A DNA stretch of 64,000 nucleotides, taken from assembly GCA_019828595.1 (NCBI GenBank), contig JAHQRK010000028.1, positions 248,001 to 312,000 on the forward strand, written 5' to 3'. Positions 1 to 10,841 of the stretch are shown piece after piece. Position 1 is the stretch's first letter, and every line of letters begins with the position of its first letter. The position numbers and the translations under genes were made by a program. The notes beneath the pieces are model-generated. The model saw only the letters and a list, made by a program, of their open reading frames with translations. It did no database searches and was not told where the DNA came from. This stretch comes from Aphanomyces cochlioides. Taxonomy: Eukaryota; Oomycota; Saprolegniomycetes; Saprolegniales; Verrucalvaceae.

Positions 1-81
1 TTGTGCAACCTCCTCTTTCGAATCTCGACAGTTTCGACGAAGAAACCAACTAGAAGACGACTGTAGACACATTCATGAGCA

Positions 82-336
82 TTATACGTCTCGCGATACA
101 AATGCAATCGATTGCTTGACCCATAAGTTATTCACAGACGCCGATTTGCGAAGGACTGGTTTCGCTTGGCCGCCGAGTTGGATCGACCGTTGGACCCACA
201 GACCTGCTGCCTTGGTGTCGACCTTGACGCGTTTGTTCTGGGAGGTCGGCTCTGGTTCGATCTTGCGCTTCTCGATTGGAATGTCCTGGCTGGGCGCGGC
301 AACGACGACAACGGAGGCAGCTGCAGAGTTGGCCAT
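82..336 (-). CDS. small hypothetical protein (84 aa)
   Basis: An open frame of 84 codons starts at an ATG (positions 334-336 read on the minus strand) and ends in a stop at 82. The N-terminus is rich in Ala, Val and Ser, followed by a Lys/Arg-rich stretch (KRKIEPEP, then NKRVKV) that resembles a nuclear localisation signal. The C-terminal half contains an imperfect internal repeat: GLWVQRSIQL and NLWVKQSIAF, about 24 residues apart. I recognise no family. The repeat and the basic patch argue for a real protein rather than a chance frame, but there is no homology support and an additional exon beyond the window edge is possible. Confidence 0.45.
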   Translation of the reverse strand: MANSAAASVVVVAAPSQDIPIEKRKIEPEPTSQNKRVKVDTKAAGLWVQRSIQLGGQAKPVLRKSASVNNLWVKQSIAFVSRDV

Positions 337-1083
337 CGCGTCAAGGACAACAAAATCGAAAATGGCATGGGCAAACAGATCAGTTGGTCTTCATTGGTCA
401 CTCGAAAGCCAATCCACACATGGAACTTTCGATGACTCGACAGCGTCCAGATTTTATACTTGAAATTTGTATTTTGTTTCATTCGAGGCTTCTGATTGGT
501 TGAAATAAAGTGCACTTTGCACTTTTCCACAATGCACATTCGACAGAAAGTTTCAGAGAAACTTGACGGTTGACGCACGTTCCGCAATAAGTTGCACATG
601 AAAGCTCCTACCTTTGGAGAAAGTTAAATTTGATGCAGGACATCACTTCTTTGGCGGCTTTTACTTTACGCCTTGACATTTTCCTAAGAAAATCTGTGGC
701 CACCGTAAAGTTGTTAGTTTGGTGGTATGACTGTTAATGTTCTCAAGCCATTAACCTCGTGCTTTGGTGTACGTGTACCCTGTCATTTTCATTGCTGACA
801 TGGAAGAGGATGAGGTTAGGACCTTAAACATTTGCTTTGAACCGCGTGCAAGAGTCCGCACTCTTTTTGAAAATCGAGCCAAGATGCATTGGACACATGT
901 TGCTCAAGCAACCTACAGAGCTATATTTCATGCATGCACTTGAAGCCCAACTCAAACAGCCTCGCCATGGCGAGTGTGCTCTACACTTGCGCAAAAATAG
1001 GCGGTATGAGTAAGCACTTCTTCTCATGCAAGTGCCTCTCGTGGAAGATGTATACTAGTAGACTCATTGGGAACCGCCGAGAA
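337..1083. other. stretch without a supported gene
   Basis: Only short overlapping frames occur here, with no recognisable domain. The first part should hold the promoter of the small minus-strand gene. The latter part leads into the DUF7869-type element. No terminal repeat that clearly bounds that element was found, apart from the 30-base inverted match listed separately. Confidence 0.5.
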
Positions 1084-1113
1084 TATGAAGCCCAGGAAAA
1101 CAAAATCGGTCTT
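1084..1113 (+). repeat. inverted 30-base repeat, left copy
   Basis: These 30 bases (starting TATGAAGCCC, ending ATCGGTCTT) match the reverse complement of 6165-6194 at 29 of 30 positions. The two copies lie about 5.1 kb apart and enclose both broken transposase genes, the tRNA-like unit and the MITE. They may be termini of one composite element or two members of a dispersed repeat. No target-site duplication was identified. Confidence 0.6.
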
Positions 1114-1216
1114 CCTCTATAAATTTGTTCTCGAGATAATCGAGTCCAAAGTTTTCACCTCAAACACTTTTGTGAGTGGTCAGTGTGTTTTAAACATTCT
1201 TTGTGGTTGGCAAGGT

Positions 1217-3119
1217 ATGGTGTCAAGCGACGAGGACTACAGCAGCTCGGCAAGTGAAGATGACGAGTACACGCCACAGCAGTTTCTCTGTAGACTACAC
1301 ATGAGCGACGATGATTTACGTGATGTTGACAGCCTGCTCAGCTATGCTTGTTGCCCTAAGCCTATTCTTGCAGAGAAGCGAACTGAAATTGTGAATTTCT
1401 TGGGGTCTATGAAATCCCTCTCAAAAGAGCAATTGGTCACATGTATGTACACTACACTGTCCCTTTGTGGAACGTTTGACTTGATAACGCAGCGGCGAAC
1501 ACGAGGAAAGGGTGTTCGACGTGTCTTTCCATGCATAGTGCCATTTATTGGAGAAGTATGTAAACCTGCCTTTCACAAGCTATTCGGTGTATCGAATGAC
1601 AAATTTACTGCCATTCGGAAGCGAGTCTTCTCGGGATATTTGACTCCAAAGTCCCACGAAAACAACGGCAATTGTCACGCTAAACTCGTCGATTACGACG
1701 CACTATCGGAATGGTTTGAGGAATACGCAGATACATTTTGTGAGGTTGTACCTTGTCGCAAAAGAGTTCAAAGAAGCTCCAATGGCGATATAATTTCAAC
1801 CTATTCAACCCACAAGTCGCTACTTTTTCCGTCATCATTTACCTGGGAATTTGTGTTTGATCAATACTTGCGATACAACAAGACAACAGCCTCAGGATTT
1901 ACGAGCCTTCGTTCTCGTCATTCAAAAAAATTGTCCAGAAAAAGTACCCCCATGTCGATATAAGAACGCCACGAGACAATGTATGCGACCTTTGTGTAAT
2001 TTATAAAATTCCATGTCCAAGGCTCCGAGTTGCGATGAGACAGAGGCGTTTGGTGGCCACGTTCAAGAAGCAATGATCATGAGAAAACAATACCAAGAAG
2101 ATTATCGGGCTGCGTCAGATACACACCATGTCATTGCTATGGATTTTGCACAAAATGTATTTCTTCCCCATGCTTCCGTCACGCCATCGTCGTGGTACTT
2201 TTGCTCGCTTTGGTCAGTGTCAATGTTTGGGATATATCGTGCCAACACAACATCCAACAACCACTATATTTACACTGAACGAAAGGGTGGCAAAGGCGCA
2301 AACAATGTTGCTTCAATGTTGAACAAATTTCTGGACGACAATGGGTTAAAACTTCAGCGAGAGGGAAGTGAAATGAAACTCACAATTTATGCTGATAACT
2401 GCGGTGGGCAGAACAAAAATAATACGATTTTGAAGTACTTGCTATGGTTGACGGATGCAAATTTCTTTCAGGTATGCTCATAGCTACTATTGAGATGCTA
2501 ACAGTAAACGTAGGAAATCAACCTCAAGTTTTTCGTTAAAGGGCACACAAAAAATGCCTGTGATAGGGGGTTCGGCCATGTCAGAAATAAGTTGAAACGT
2601 AATGATGCATGGACGTTGGATCAACTTGCCGACTTGGTAGATTCTGCTGCATCGAGCAGCAAATACCACAACATTGAAGGTGATGAGTTCAAGTTTCTTG
2701 ATTTCAAGGGCACTCTGTCTTCTATCTACAAAGATTTGAAGTCCATTCAAAAGTATCACGTGTTCCAAATGCGTTCAAATCGACCTGGTGTTATAGAATG
2801 TCGTGTCAATCCCAGCTCCCAACCTGATGCTCACGTTCTGCGGTCAAAGGTTAGAAGTGTCGACAGAAACTTGACTTCCAAGTTGGAACAAGTACCTATG
2901 CCACCAGTGAACGACGAGAAACTTTGCGAAATGTTTAAAAAGATTCGACCCCACGTTCCGCCTGAGTACAACAACAATGAACTTTATCAGGCACCAACTG
3001 ATGATAACATGAAGAATGCAGTATTGAGGAAAGCAAGTCACCGTAAACGAGCTCATACGCAAGTTGAAAATGAAGATGCCGTCATTGTAGACGAGGAGGT
3101 CGAAGTGTATGAGCTTTAG
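1217..3119 (+). pseudogene. DUF7869-type transposase-like gene, frame-disrupted
   Basis: The product starts at ATG 1217 with an acidic Ser-rich N-terminus. It then carries a CDLC motif near 1985, an MDFAQN motif (first acidic residue, about 2140), ADNCGGQNKN (second, about 2392) and GHTKNACDRGFG (about 2540). This order is typical of the DUF7869 family, which I infer to be a DDE/RNase-H-like nuclease of transposon origin. An intron at about 2470-2511 is well supported, because splicing restores FFQ|EINLKFF and the GHTK...CDRGFG motif. Two other frame changes, near 1875-1895 and near 2005-2012, have no good splice sites and look like small indels. This copy is therefore probably dead. The C-terminus ends at a stop near 3119 after an acidic tail. 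Confidence 0.7.
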
Positions 3120-3138
3120 GAGGAGATTGCATGTCGGT

Positions 3139-3217
3139 AAATTCAAAATCAGTCTTATTGACAGCGAAATCAAAATCAGTCTTATTGACAACCGAATTCA
3201 AAATCAGTCTTATTGCC
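3139..3217 (+). repeat. 28-bp tandem repeat, three copies
   Basis: A 28-bp unit with core TCAAAATCAGTCTTATTG occurs three times head to tail directly after the stop codon of the DUF7869-type gene. The first two copies differ at only a few bases and the third is partial. It may be a subterminal repeat of that element (a transposase-binding array), which is inference. Confidence 0.75.
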
Positions 3218-3590
3218 AGTTGTTTAATACATGTGTTTTACAGTTTAATACAAACTGTTTTGTCTCTTTTCGCAGTAGACCTCTTGCTCATATATAGTGT
3301 TACTGTTCAGTTTAGTTTCGTTTTACAATATACCAGTATATTCATACTATTTGACGAACTGAAAGATCATAAACACACTAAATAGTAATTTATCATTCAA
3401 ATGATGAAGAGGCGGGGCAAATGGTATGTGACTCAATCACTGAAGAAAGGACATACTCAAATATAATGCAAGTGGAATAGACGGAAATGACCACGCAAAT
3501 GCCATGACTATGCACAACAGCATGAGAGACAAGCTTTTACAAGCATTAGACCATCCATAACTCAAATTAATCTTTGCCGTTTCGAACTCG

Positions 3591-4821
3591 ATGCCTTCCA
3601 TGGACCCCCTCTCTATCATCAGCCGTCTTCAACAAGATCTTGACGATGAGCATATCCAACTCGAAGAAACGAGTCAGGTCTACCTCGAATACACCCAACA
3701 AGTCGAAGATGAAGATGATAGTCCAACTCCAGTCATGGATCGATTCTTTCTCCAAGGCGGCAATGCTGCACTGACTACTATGATGAACTTCACACAGTCC
3801 GAATTCGCCTCCATCTGGGCTGTTGTGGACACGACACTCGTGCCCCTTTGGACTCTCGGACGTGGACGAAAATCGCCGACGTCTCCCAAAGACGCTCTCT
3901 TTATGACACTGACGGTCCTTAAGCATTTCAATGCTTGGGACAAGCACGCGTTTGACTTCAACATGAAGCAATCGACGTTTGAAAAGCTTGTCTATCGCGT
4001 TTTCGAAGCTATTGAGCCAGTCCTCTACGCATGGCTTCGCAGATGGACAAAGGAAACAGCTTTGGCAACTTCCCGTCTGCTCTGTATTGTACCGATGTCA
4101 AATTCCAACCTGATACAGACCAAGTGGTCCATTTAATGAAGCGAAGCACTATTACTCTGGGAAGCACAAACTTTATGGTCTCAAGTTGGAATGTTCAGTG
4201 GCGTACCCAGGCTTTGCAGTCGACCTGTCAAGTTTTTCCCCTGGTTCGGTGTCTGACTTCACCATCTTTCTCAATCGCCGTGACGTTCACATTAAGATGC
4301 TCAAGAAGACGGAAGATGAAGAGAACATAACTGATCATGACGAAGGCTCAGAGAGATGGCCCGATTCGTGGAGTGTGTTGGTTGACATGGGCTACCAAGG
4401 AATTCAACATGAGGTGCGATCAATTCAACCCAAGACGAAGCCACAAGGATCCATGCTGACTCCACGAGAAATTGAGAGAAACTCAAGAGTTTCTTCAGAC
4501 CGTGTTCTCGTCGAGAACTACTTTGGTCGCGTATGCAATCTTTGGAAGTGTATGTATGCGACCTTCAAGTGGAATGAGTCGCGATTCAACCGTGTGTCGC
4601 GTATCTGCTTTGCTTTGACAAATGCCCACGTGGCGAGAATGCCTCTGCGTGGTTCGGATGGCTCATTCTATCAGTGTGTGTTGTCTCGCTACAGCAGCAT
4701 GGCCCACGAAGCGTCAAGAAAGCGCGCTGGAACTCAAGCTCGCTACCGAGCTCGTAGAGCGAGACGACTTGAAGCTCACACGCAATCTCCCGAATTTGAT
4801 CGTCGCCGTTCGTTCTCTTAG
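3591..4821 (+). pseudogene. PIF/Harbinger-type DDE transposase (DDE_Tnp_4-like), frameshifted
   Basis: Three overlapping frames together give one transposase. The N-terminal half (3591-about 4030) is acidic then helical. The catalytic region shows YCTDVKFQP (about 4088, first Asp), KHKLYGLKLECSVAYPGF (about 4165), VLVDMGYQG (about 4378, second Asp) and DRVLVENYFGR (about 4500, Glu), which is the DDE pattern of the DDE_Tnp_4 / Harbinger group. The frame changes near 4030-4050 and again near 4130 with no convincing introns, so this copy is probably inactive. The C-terminus is Arg/Ser-rich. No terminal inverted repeats or target-site duplication were found by eye. Confidence 0.7.
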
Positions 4822-4907
4822 TCTTTTCAAGGCCTTTATATGCACATTTACATTGCATACAATTTTTCATAATATATATGCATTTTTTTACATTTTTTCT
4901 ATTTTTG

Positions 4908-4996
4908 GAAAAAGACTTGCCACTGCCCGGGATTGAACCCGGGCCCCTTCCTCTATCGCTGTGATGCCGTCGCTCTAACCGGTGAGCCACGTGCCA
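4908..4996 (-). ncRNA. tRNA-like Pol III unit (tRNA relic or SINE head)
   Basis: Read on the minus strand, this has an A-box-like segment (TGGCTCACCGGTTAGAGC, which can form a D-arm), a B-box-like segment (GGTTCAATCCC within a GC-rich T-arm) and a run of five T immediately downstream (plus-strand positions 4908-4912). That is the layout of an RNA polymerase III gene. The acceptor stem pairs imperfectly (about 6 of 7) and the expected anticodon arm between the two boxes does not fold into a 5-bp stem with a 7-base loop, so no amino-acid identity can be given. It is best read as a degenerate tRNA or the head of a tRNA-derived SINE. Confidence 0.5.
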
Positions 4997-5190
4997 AGCC
5001 GATGTTTGGTACTTTCGACCAACCTACCGGTCAAAAACATACGGTTTGAAGATCGAGCAAGTGATCATTTCAGATATTGACGGATTATTTAATCAGTCAC
5101 TGACACAGTTTATATGTCACAGATCATTTACAAGTGAAAGGATGACTTATTAGATGACTGTTCATTTATGACGTTCTGATATGAATACTA

Positions 5191-5909
5191 CTCCGTCCGG
5201 CTTCAATTGTCCACTTTGGAAAATCGATTTGTCCGGGTTAACTTGTCCACTTAAGATATGATTGGATGAAAATCAACTCTGTTTGATCTAATTGGTAGAT
5301 ATTTGAGTCCTATTTGGGATGAAAGTGGTGTGGTTCACAGGACGACGGATCGGCGTCAGAGCGAACACTATCATAGCACGGGTCAAAAGGTCTATCCTCT
5401 CGACTCTCTGTCTGTAGCATGAGTACTTTGCTCAAAACCATCTATTTTGCCTAACTATGCGTTTGAAAACTCTGTAGATTACTCAAAGTCGTGTCGACGT
5501 TTGCCTGTGACAACACCTCTGGTATTCACAGAGAGATGCCACATCAAAACTTGGGTCGATGACGCCTCCATGATGCGAAGTATACATCATGCATGTGTGT
5601 TTGTATGTAGTCTTGCTGATTTCGGCTAAGACAAGGCTATGCACAAGGCGATCTCAGGCTGAACTGTGTTTGAGGTCGGGGGTGCAGTGGTTATGCATAA
5701 GGGGTTTGGGGTTAATTGCATACATTTATCAAGTCAACTTTTTGAACATGGATATCTCATCCAATTCGACATAAATCTTCGAAATTCTTTGCGTAATCCA
5801 ATCGCCTTTGTAATGGCAATCATTCAGAACCAATCATAGCTTCATAAAAAAATTCTCTGATTTTTGCGGTCATCCCAAAGTCAAAGTGGACAATTGAAGC
5901 CGGACGGAG
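5191..5909. mobile_element. mariner/Stowaway-like MITE, 719 bp
   Basis: The left end begins CTCCGTCCGGCTTCAATTGT and the right end is its reverse complement, with the match continuing through CCACTTTG, about 28 bp in all. Each end is flanked by TA (5189-5190 and 5910-5911), and the wider flanks ATACTA / TAGTAT are also symmetrical. Terminal CTCCGTCC and a TA target are characteristic of mariner-like and Stowaway elements. The interior holds no open frame of note, so this is a non-autonomous element that would need a transposase in trans. Confidence 0.85.
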
Positions 5910-6164
5910 TAGTATGAGTATGTGAACAAGAGATCTAGTGTTGCTCAAGCAGTTTGTAAACGAAAACAACATCAATGAATAGAGCACACTCTTAGGATTC
6001 CAAAAATGTATAAAACTCAAAAACGATGTTTTCAACGATTCCATCCGCCTGTGGCAATATCTCCACCAATTCTGCGAAATAGGGGGTGCATGATAGCTTA
6101 AAATGTAGCTCTTGATGTGCTCTATAGCCCTGTGGGCGTAACTCGAAAGTACCTAATTGGCACT

Positions 6165-6194
6165 AAGACCGATTTTGTTTTCCAGGGCTTCATA
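6165..6194 (-). repeat. inverted 30-base repeat, right copy
   Basis: This is the reverse-complement partner of 1084-1113, with a single mismatch. Similarity fades outside the 30 bases, although CATTGG and GTAGACTCA occur near both copies. Confidence 0.6.
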
Positions 6195-6263
6195 TAGTCT
6201 AACCAATGACCGTAGACTCACTCAAACCTATTATTGTCTATGTAAGAAACATAGAAAGCCACT

Positions 6264-6936
6264 ACTACACCATTTGCCGGTTTAGTTCGTTTAACTTGCG
6301 ATATAGTTCGTATCGTTTGCAATATATTTCGTATCAGTGCAATATATTTCGTATGACTTGCATTTAATTTCGTGGCCAGCGACGAAAATCGATTTATATT
6401 TCGCATGACTTGCATTATATTTCATATCTCTTGCATTTAATTTCATATTTTTTTTGCTTATGTTTCGTTTCACGTGCATTTTAATTCGTAGTAATGCAAA
6501 ATATATTCAACGTCCTATTGAGATATGAGTTTCACATGTGTTGCAGTGTTGGCTTGAGCTATGAATTTGCGACGGGCAAGCGCATATGAACTCTGCCGAG
6601 CTTGATTGATGCTCGCATTGACTTATATGGTGATTGAAGCGTCCCATCAATTTCTTATGAGGTTGATAACAATTTTTTGTTAAATTTTCTATGTACTTTT
6701 CTCTTTTCTGCGAATTTAAATGCACGTGATACGAAATATAAGCAAAAAAATATGAAATTAAATGCAAGAGGTATGAAATATAATGCAAGTCATGCGAAAT
6801 ATAAATCGATTTTCGTCGCTGGCCACGAAATTAAATGCAAGTCATACGAAATATATTGCACTGATACGAAATATATTGCAAACGATACGAACTATATCGC
6901 AAGTTAAACGAACTAAACCGGCAAATGGTGTAGTAC
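6264..6936. mobile_element. fold-back element with about 228-bp inverted arms
   Basis: The left arm (about 6264-6491) and right arm (about 6709-6936) are near-perfect reverse complements around a spacer of about 220 bp. The outer ends read TACACCATTTGCCGG and its complement, with TA directly at both edges. Each arm is itself made of short degenerate units of the type TTGCAATATATTTCGTATNN. The spacer has no supported gene. Very long subrepeat-filled inverted arms and no coding capacity define a fold-back transposon. Its superfamily cannot be fixed; a TA target would suit Tc1/mariner. Confidence 0.85.
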
Positions 6937-7415
6937 AACATAGGCGATGGCGAAGCTGCGTCCCGATTGTTCCAGCAACCATAACCGAAGGCATGCTAAC
7001 AAATGAAAGCAATTTAGCCCACGACGAACGTGTATCTCCAAGGATCAGCCAAAGTCAACGCAATCCGAGCTAAATAAGCGAGTTGTCGATGGCTTGGACA
7101 CAAAATCCTCATCCGATTCAGAGCCAACAAGTCCAGCTACTGACAACACAGAAGCATTGCGCCCGTAGCCTGAAAAGGGCCGAATTACTCGCTGAAGAAC
7201 CAGTGGTAAGCGGATTTGCTAGATGCCATCCAGTCCAAAGGAGGACAGTGAGTACGATTTCATTTTGCGAAAATGTATCACAACTGCCAATTGTAATTTG
7301 GTTTGTTCTGTCTCAAAGCATTCATAAAATTCAAATATGGGGTACATTACGATAGTAAATAAATATGTACAGAAGTAGGTTAAATACGATGATCTAAGCA
7401 ATATCCATATTGAAT
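6937..7415. other. no supported gene; possible coding relic
   Basis: A short open stretch at about 7080-7168 has a Ser/Thr/Asp-rich composition like disordered protein sequence, but it has no start and no recognisable domain. It may be a relic of a gene interrupted by the fold-back element, or chance. Confidence 0.3.
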
Positions 7416-7440
7416 TTTATCCGGACAATTATCCGGATAA
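7416..7440 (+). promoter_or_regulatory. TTATCCGGATAA-type element, two copies
   Basis: TTATCCGGACAA and TTATCCGGATAA lie back to back, ending about 32 bp before the ATG at 7472 of the MscS-like gene. This is the same palindrome found before many other genes in the window. Confidence 0.6.
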
Positions 7441-7471
7441 TTCCAACAAGAGCCGAAACACAATCCTGAGC

Positions 7472-8969
7472 ATGACTGAGCTGACGCCAACGGGATGGAA
7501 GTATGTCGGTGCGATTGCACTCGTCGTGGCAGCTGCTGTCTTGCGAAAAGAAATCATCCGTATAGCTCTCAGTCTTCTCATGCGTGTTCTGTCTGCACAG
7601 CGGTACAAGAACGCTAACAGTGCGATTCGCGAGTTTGAGAAACTGGTTTTGTATCCGTTGTCATGGGCACTCTTTGTCATGTTTGTGCTCATTGCGATGA
7701 ATATGATTGAATTCTCGTGGAGTTCTGTCACGATATTTGTCATCTTGATCCTTGGTGTTGCGCTTATGTGGACAGTCTATCAATTCTGCGCGTTCCTGAG
7801 CATCGTAAACGATTTCTCCCTTGAACAATGAGTTTGACCGTACTTTCTCGTAGGTGATCATTCGACAGCAAGGATGGGAACGTTCGAGTACTAAAGACGA
7901 CTCGAGTAAGATTATGATAGTCACGGAAGGCATTGGGGTACAGTATCAACTAAATCTTACATCTTACTGACTATCCTGAAGCTGCTCAAGTACTTGCTCT
8001 GGGCGTTTGTCCTGTACTACTGCTTCTTTAACCAGCTCGAATTCAACACAACCGAAATCTTTATCACGACCGTTCTTGTCGTTGAAGTCCTCTTCGTCTT
8101 GAGCTCTCACACCTGGGTAGTTCTTCGGCCATTACTTTCTTCTCTGACGCTCTCCGCTGTAGTTTCGTAATGTCATGGGCGGTCTCGTTCTCCTCATCGA
8201 TGAACCTGTCAAGAGTGGCAGTCATGTCCATATTCTTGGCCATGAAGGGGTGATTGAGCACATGTATCTGCAGTACTTCGCAGTGCGTCAATACGATCAA
8301 GGGCTCGCATATATCCCGAACGGGATAGTTTTCAACCATCCCATCAACGTCCGTGCAAAGTCTCTCGACTCGCGCTTTGCTTTGGACATCCAATTGGATC
8401 CACAGCACACGTCGGCGCATCTCGTGCGTGAATTTGTTCGCAATGTCGACCACTACTTGGCTCAACAGGTGCGCTCGTCGACAGCCTCGACAACTGTCGA
8501 AATCGACAATGCGCCAAAAGCATCCAAACCTGCGCTCTCTGACATAATCCGCTTGCATTTGGTCAAGAAGGACTGTGCGCAGACATTGCCGCCGCCACGC
8601 TTCTGGGTCGTCCTCAATGGATTGTTTACTGTCCAAGTGGTCTATTTCCTCGCCCCAAACCAACGATTTCGCCAACATGTTGCTGAAAAACGCAAGGTAC
8701 CTCCTATGTCCCCAACATATATCAGTTTTTTTGTTTAGATTGTCTTGGGCATCACTCGATTGATCCACGACATGAACTTGGTGCTCTACGACCCAACTCG
8801 TGGTGAAACCAATGCTCTTGCGTCTATGCCTGATGAAAATCGATCGCCATCTGACCTGGACGATATTGATTTCACGCTTGTTTCTGAGCCACCAACGCCA
8901 GGAGCCACAACAGAGGCGACAATAACCCCCTCTAGTGCAGCGTCTACCATACGTCGCCGAAACGTCTAA
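7472..8969 (+). CDS. MscS-like mechanosensitive ion channel
   Basis: The protein begins at ATG 7472 with several hydrophobic segments in exon 1 (residues about 10-30, 60-85 and 90-110). After short introns near 7830 and 7940 a further hydrophobic exon follows (about 7979-8115). From about 8163 comes the conserved MscS beta-domain: GGLVLLIDEPVKSGSHVHI, then GVIEHMYLQY and YIPNGIVFNHPI. A well-defined intron (8697-8738) precedes the last exon, which ends in an acidic, Ser/Thr-rich cytosolic tail (stop 8967-8969). The family forms membrane-tension-gated channels that relieve osmotic pressure; the substrate here is presumably small ions. The exon borders between 7820 and 8163 are my least certain. 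It converges on USP14 with only 44 bp between stop codons. Confidence 0.8.
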
Positions 8970-9013
8970 AAAGAAGAGAGCTGCCCGCAAGTTTGTCGTC
9001 GTTATTGTGTCGT

Positions 9014-10841
9014 TTAATTCTTGGCGCGGTAAAATGTCAAGTAGGCCATGTGCCAATCCCCGCCGCCTTTGAGTTTTTGAATATCTTCCGACTTGCAAGG
9101 GCTCACGTTGTCGTCATCGAAGCAAAGCCAGTCGTCTAGCGCAAGAATTACGTCAAACACTCTTCTACAAGAAGGCTTCTTACCGTCTTTGACTCGGGCC
9201 CAACCAATGTAATGGCCCGAATCAGCCGAGCGTCCTTTGTGCGTCACGACGGCAAACAACTCGTAATTGCCCTAAAAATTCCACGTCAACTTTGATCACT
9301 CTCGTGGAATCGTACTTGGAAATCATTCGGCAAGCCAATGCCAGCAGAGGCACGGCCACCAGTCAACGACATTGTTTTCGCTTGTTCCAACGCTGCTTTT
9401 TCTTCTTCCGACAATCCAGTCATATCGACTTCTTCATCGGCAGAAGGAGCAGCGGCGGCAGCACCGTCGGTACCTTCTTTCTATTCGAAAATGAATTAAT
9501 GCAAAATACGCGGAGTCTTAACCTTGTCTTTGAATTCATTCAAGATCAAATCGGCGTTCTTGTCACGACCAACTTTGAGCACGGCTTTCAATTCGTCCGA
9601 GCAGAAGTTGAACACATCGAGGACCATCGGAAAGCTGATCGGCTACAAGATAGAGTACGCATAATGAAATGTTCCAACAAAATCAACATACGCGCAACAT
9701 TTTGCACTTGACACCAGTGTGATCACGGCTTTCAGGCGTCAATTTCCAGTAAAATCGCATGAATTGCACGCACAAATACTTTGGCAAACGATTGATCTTT
9801 TGACTCTTTTTCCACGTCGCGTTGCGGCCAAGGACGTCCGAATTCTTCTCAATCGTGCCTTCTAGACCCTAAAACAGAGAGCAATGAGACCAGCGGGTAG
9901 AAATTTCACTCAATACGATTGCTATGCCTTCGGAAATGTGGTTGGTGTCCTTTGTAATGTTGCATACAAGCTTGAGTGCTTTTTCCTTCTTGGCAACGAC
10001 TTCTTCGGCATCGGTTTCAGCACATTCAAGCCTAGCAAGACATCAGAAACTCACAGACTTGGTGGAAATCTCTACTTTTCTTCCATTTCCAAGCCAAAGA
10101 GGGCATCAATCATATTGTCCGTCTCTTCCAAACTCTTTATTGTGCTCGTTGGCTGCTTCAATTGACGTTGGAGTGTGCCAAATAGCGACGAGAGAAATTC
10201 TTCACTATCTTGCTGCATGTATCCACCACGCGGACCTTGTTGTGCAAATTGAGGGAAGGCTCGGCGCAGAGTCTAGTCAACATTATCAGCAACTTTATAT
10301 CCTCATGTCTTGGGAAACTTACATCGACAAAGAGAATCGGTGGAATGCTATCGATATTGGCATCGAGTTGGTAAAACATATCCCGCAAGCTCGACGTAAA
10401 GTTATGTGCCAAGTCGGACGTCATGCCACCTTTATATTCCTTGAGAGCTTCACGAAATTCTGGCGCATAGCGCAGACATTGCAACGTCGAGTTCATGTAG
10501 CACGTATTGCCGAGATTGATCAAACCTGCAGGATGCGTGACTCCTGCACTGGCCAAATCGGACGTGGAGAGATCTTCCGTGAATACAGTCTTGACTTCAG
10601 GCGCTTTAACTTCATCTGCAGAGCCCATGAGCATAATTTGCGTCATTTTGGACGTATCCAAGCTCGAAAGCTCCACGTCATCTTTAAGCATGCCTTTCCA
10701 CGCTTTGCTCATCAATTTTTGCCGTTCGACCGGCACATTCGTGAGAGCAAAGATTTGAGCTCGAAGAAGATGCACATTTGTGTTTTCAACGTCGATCTCG
10801 AGGTCGTACGTTTGCTTTCCCCACTTGAGCGCGACTTTCAT
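9014..10841 (-). CDS. USP14: ubiquitin carboxyl-terminal hydrolase USP14 (proteasome-associated)
   Basis: The start MKVALKWGKQ (ATG 10839-10841) opens a ubiquitin-like domain of about 75 residues. This is followed by the USP catalytic domain with the Cys box GLINLGNTCYMNSTLQCLR and, in the last exons, the His box DSGHYIGWARV and the C-terminal signature LKGGGDWHMAYLTFYRA. This Ubl-USP order is that of USP14/Ubp6, which trims ubiquitin chains on the 26S proteasome. Between 9260 and 10160 the gene is cut by several introns of about 45-50 nt. A recognisable acidic segment (EEVDMTGLSEEEKAALEQA) lies in one middle exon near 9400. The stop at 9014-9016 is 44 bp from the stop of the convergent MscS gene. 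Confidence 0.93.

Noticed and set aside
4905..5000. a functional tRNA of known identity
   Set aside because: The anticodon arm does not fold and the acceptor stem has mismatches, so only a tRNA-like call is supportable.
6218..6907. several 60-75-codon frames rich in Tyr, Lys and Ile
   Set aside because: They are translations of the fold-back arms and appear on both strands as mirror images.
8064..9098. 344-codon minus-strand frame across the MscS gene
   Set aside because: It is antisense to conserved MscS beta-domain exons, lacks domain-like sequence and its composition is that of a shadow frame.
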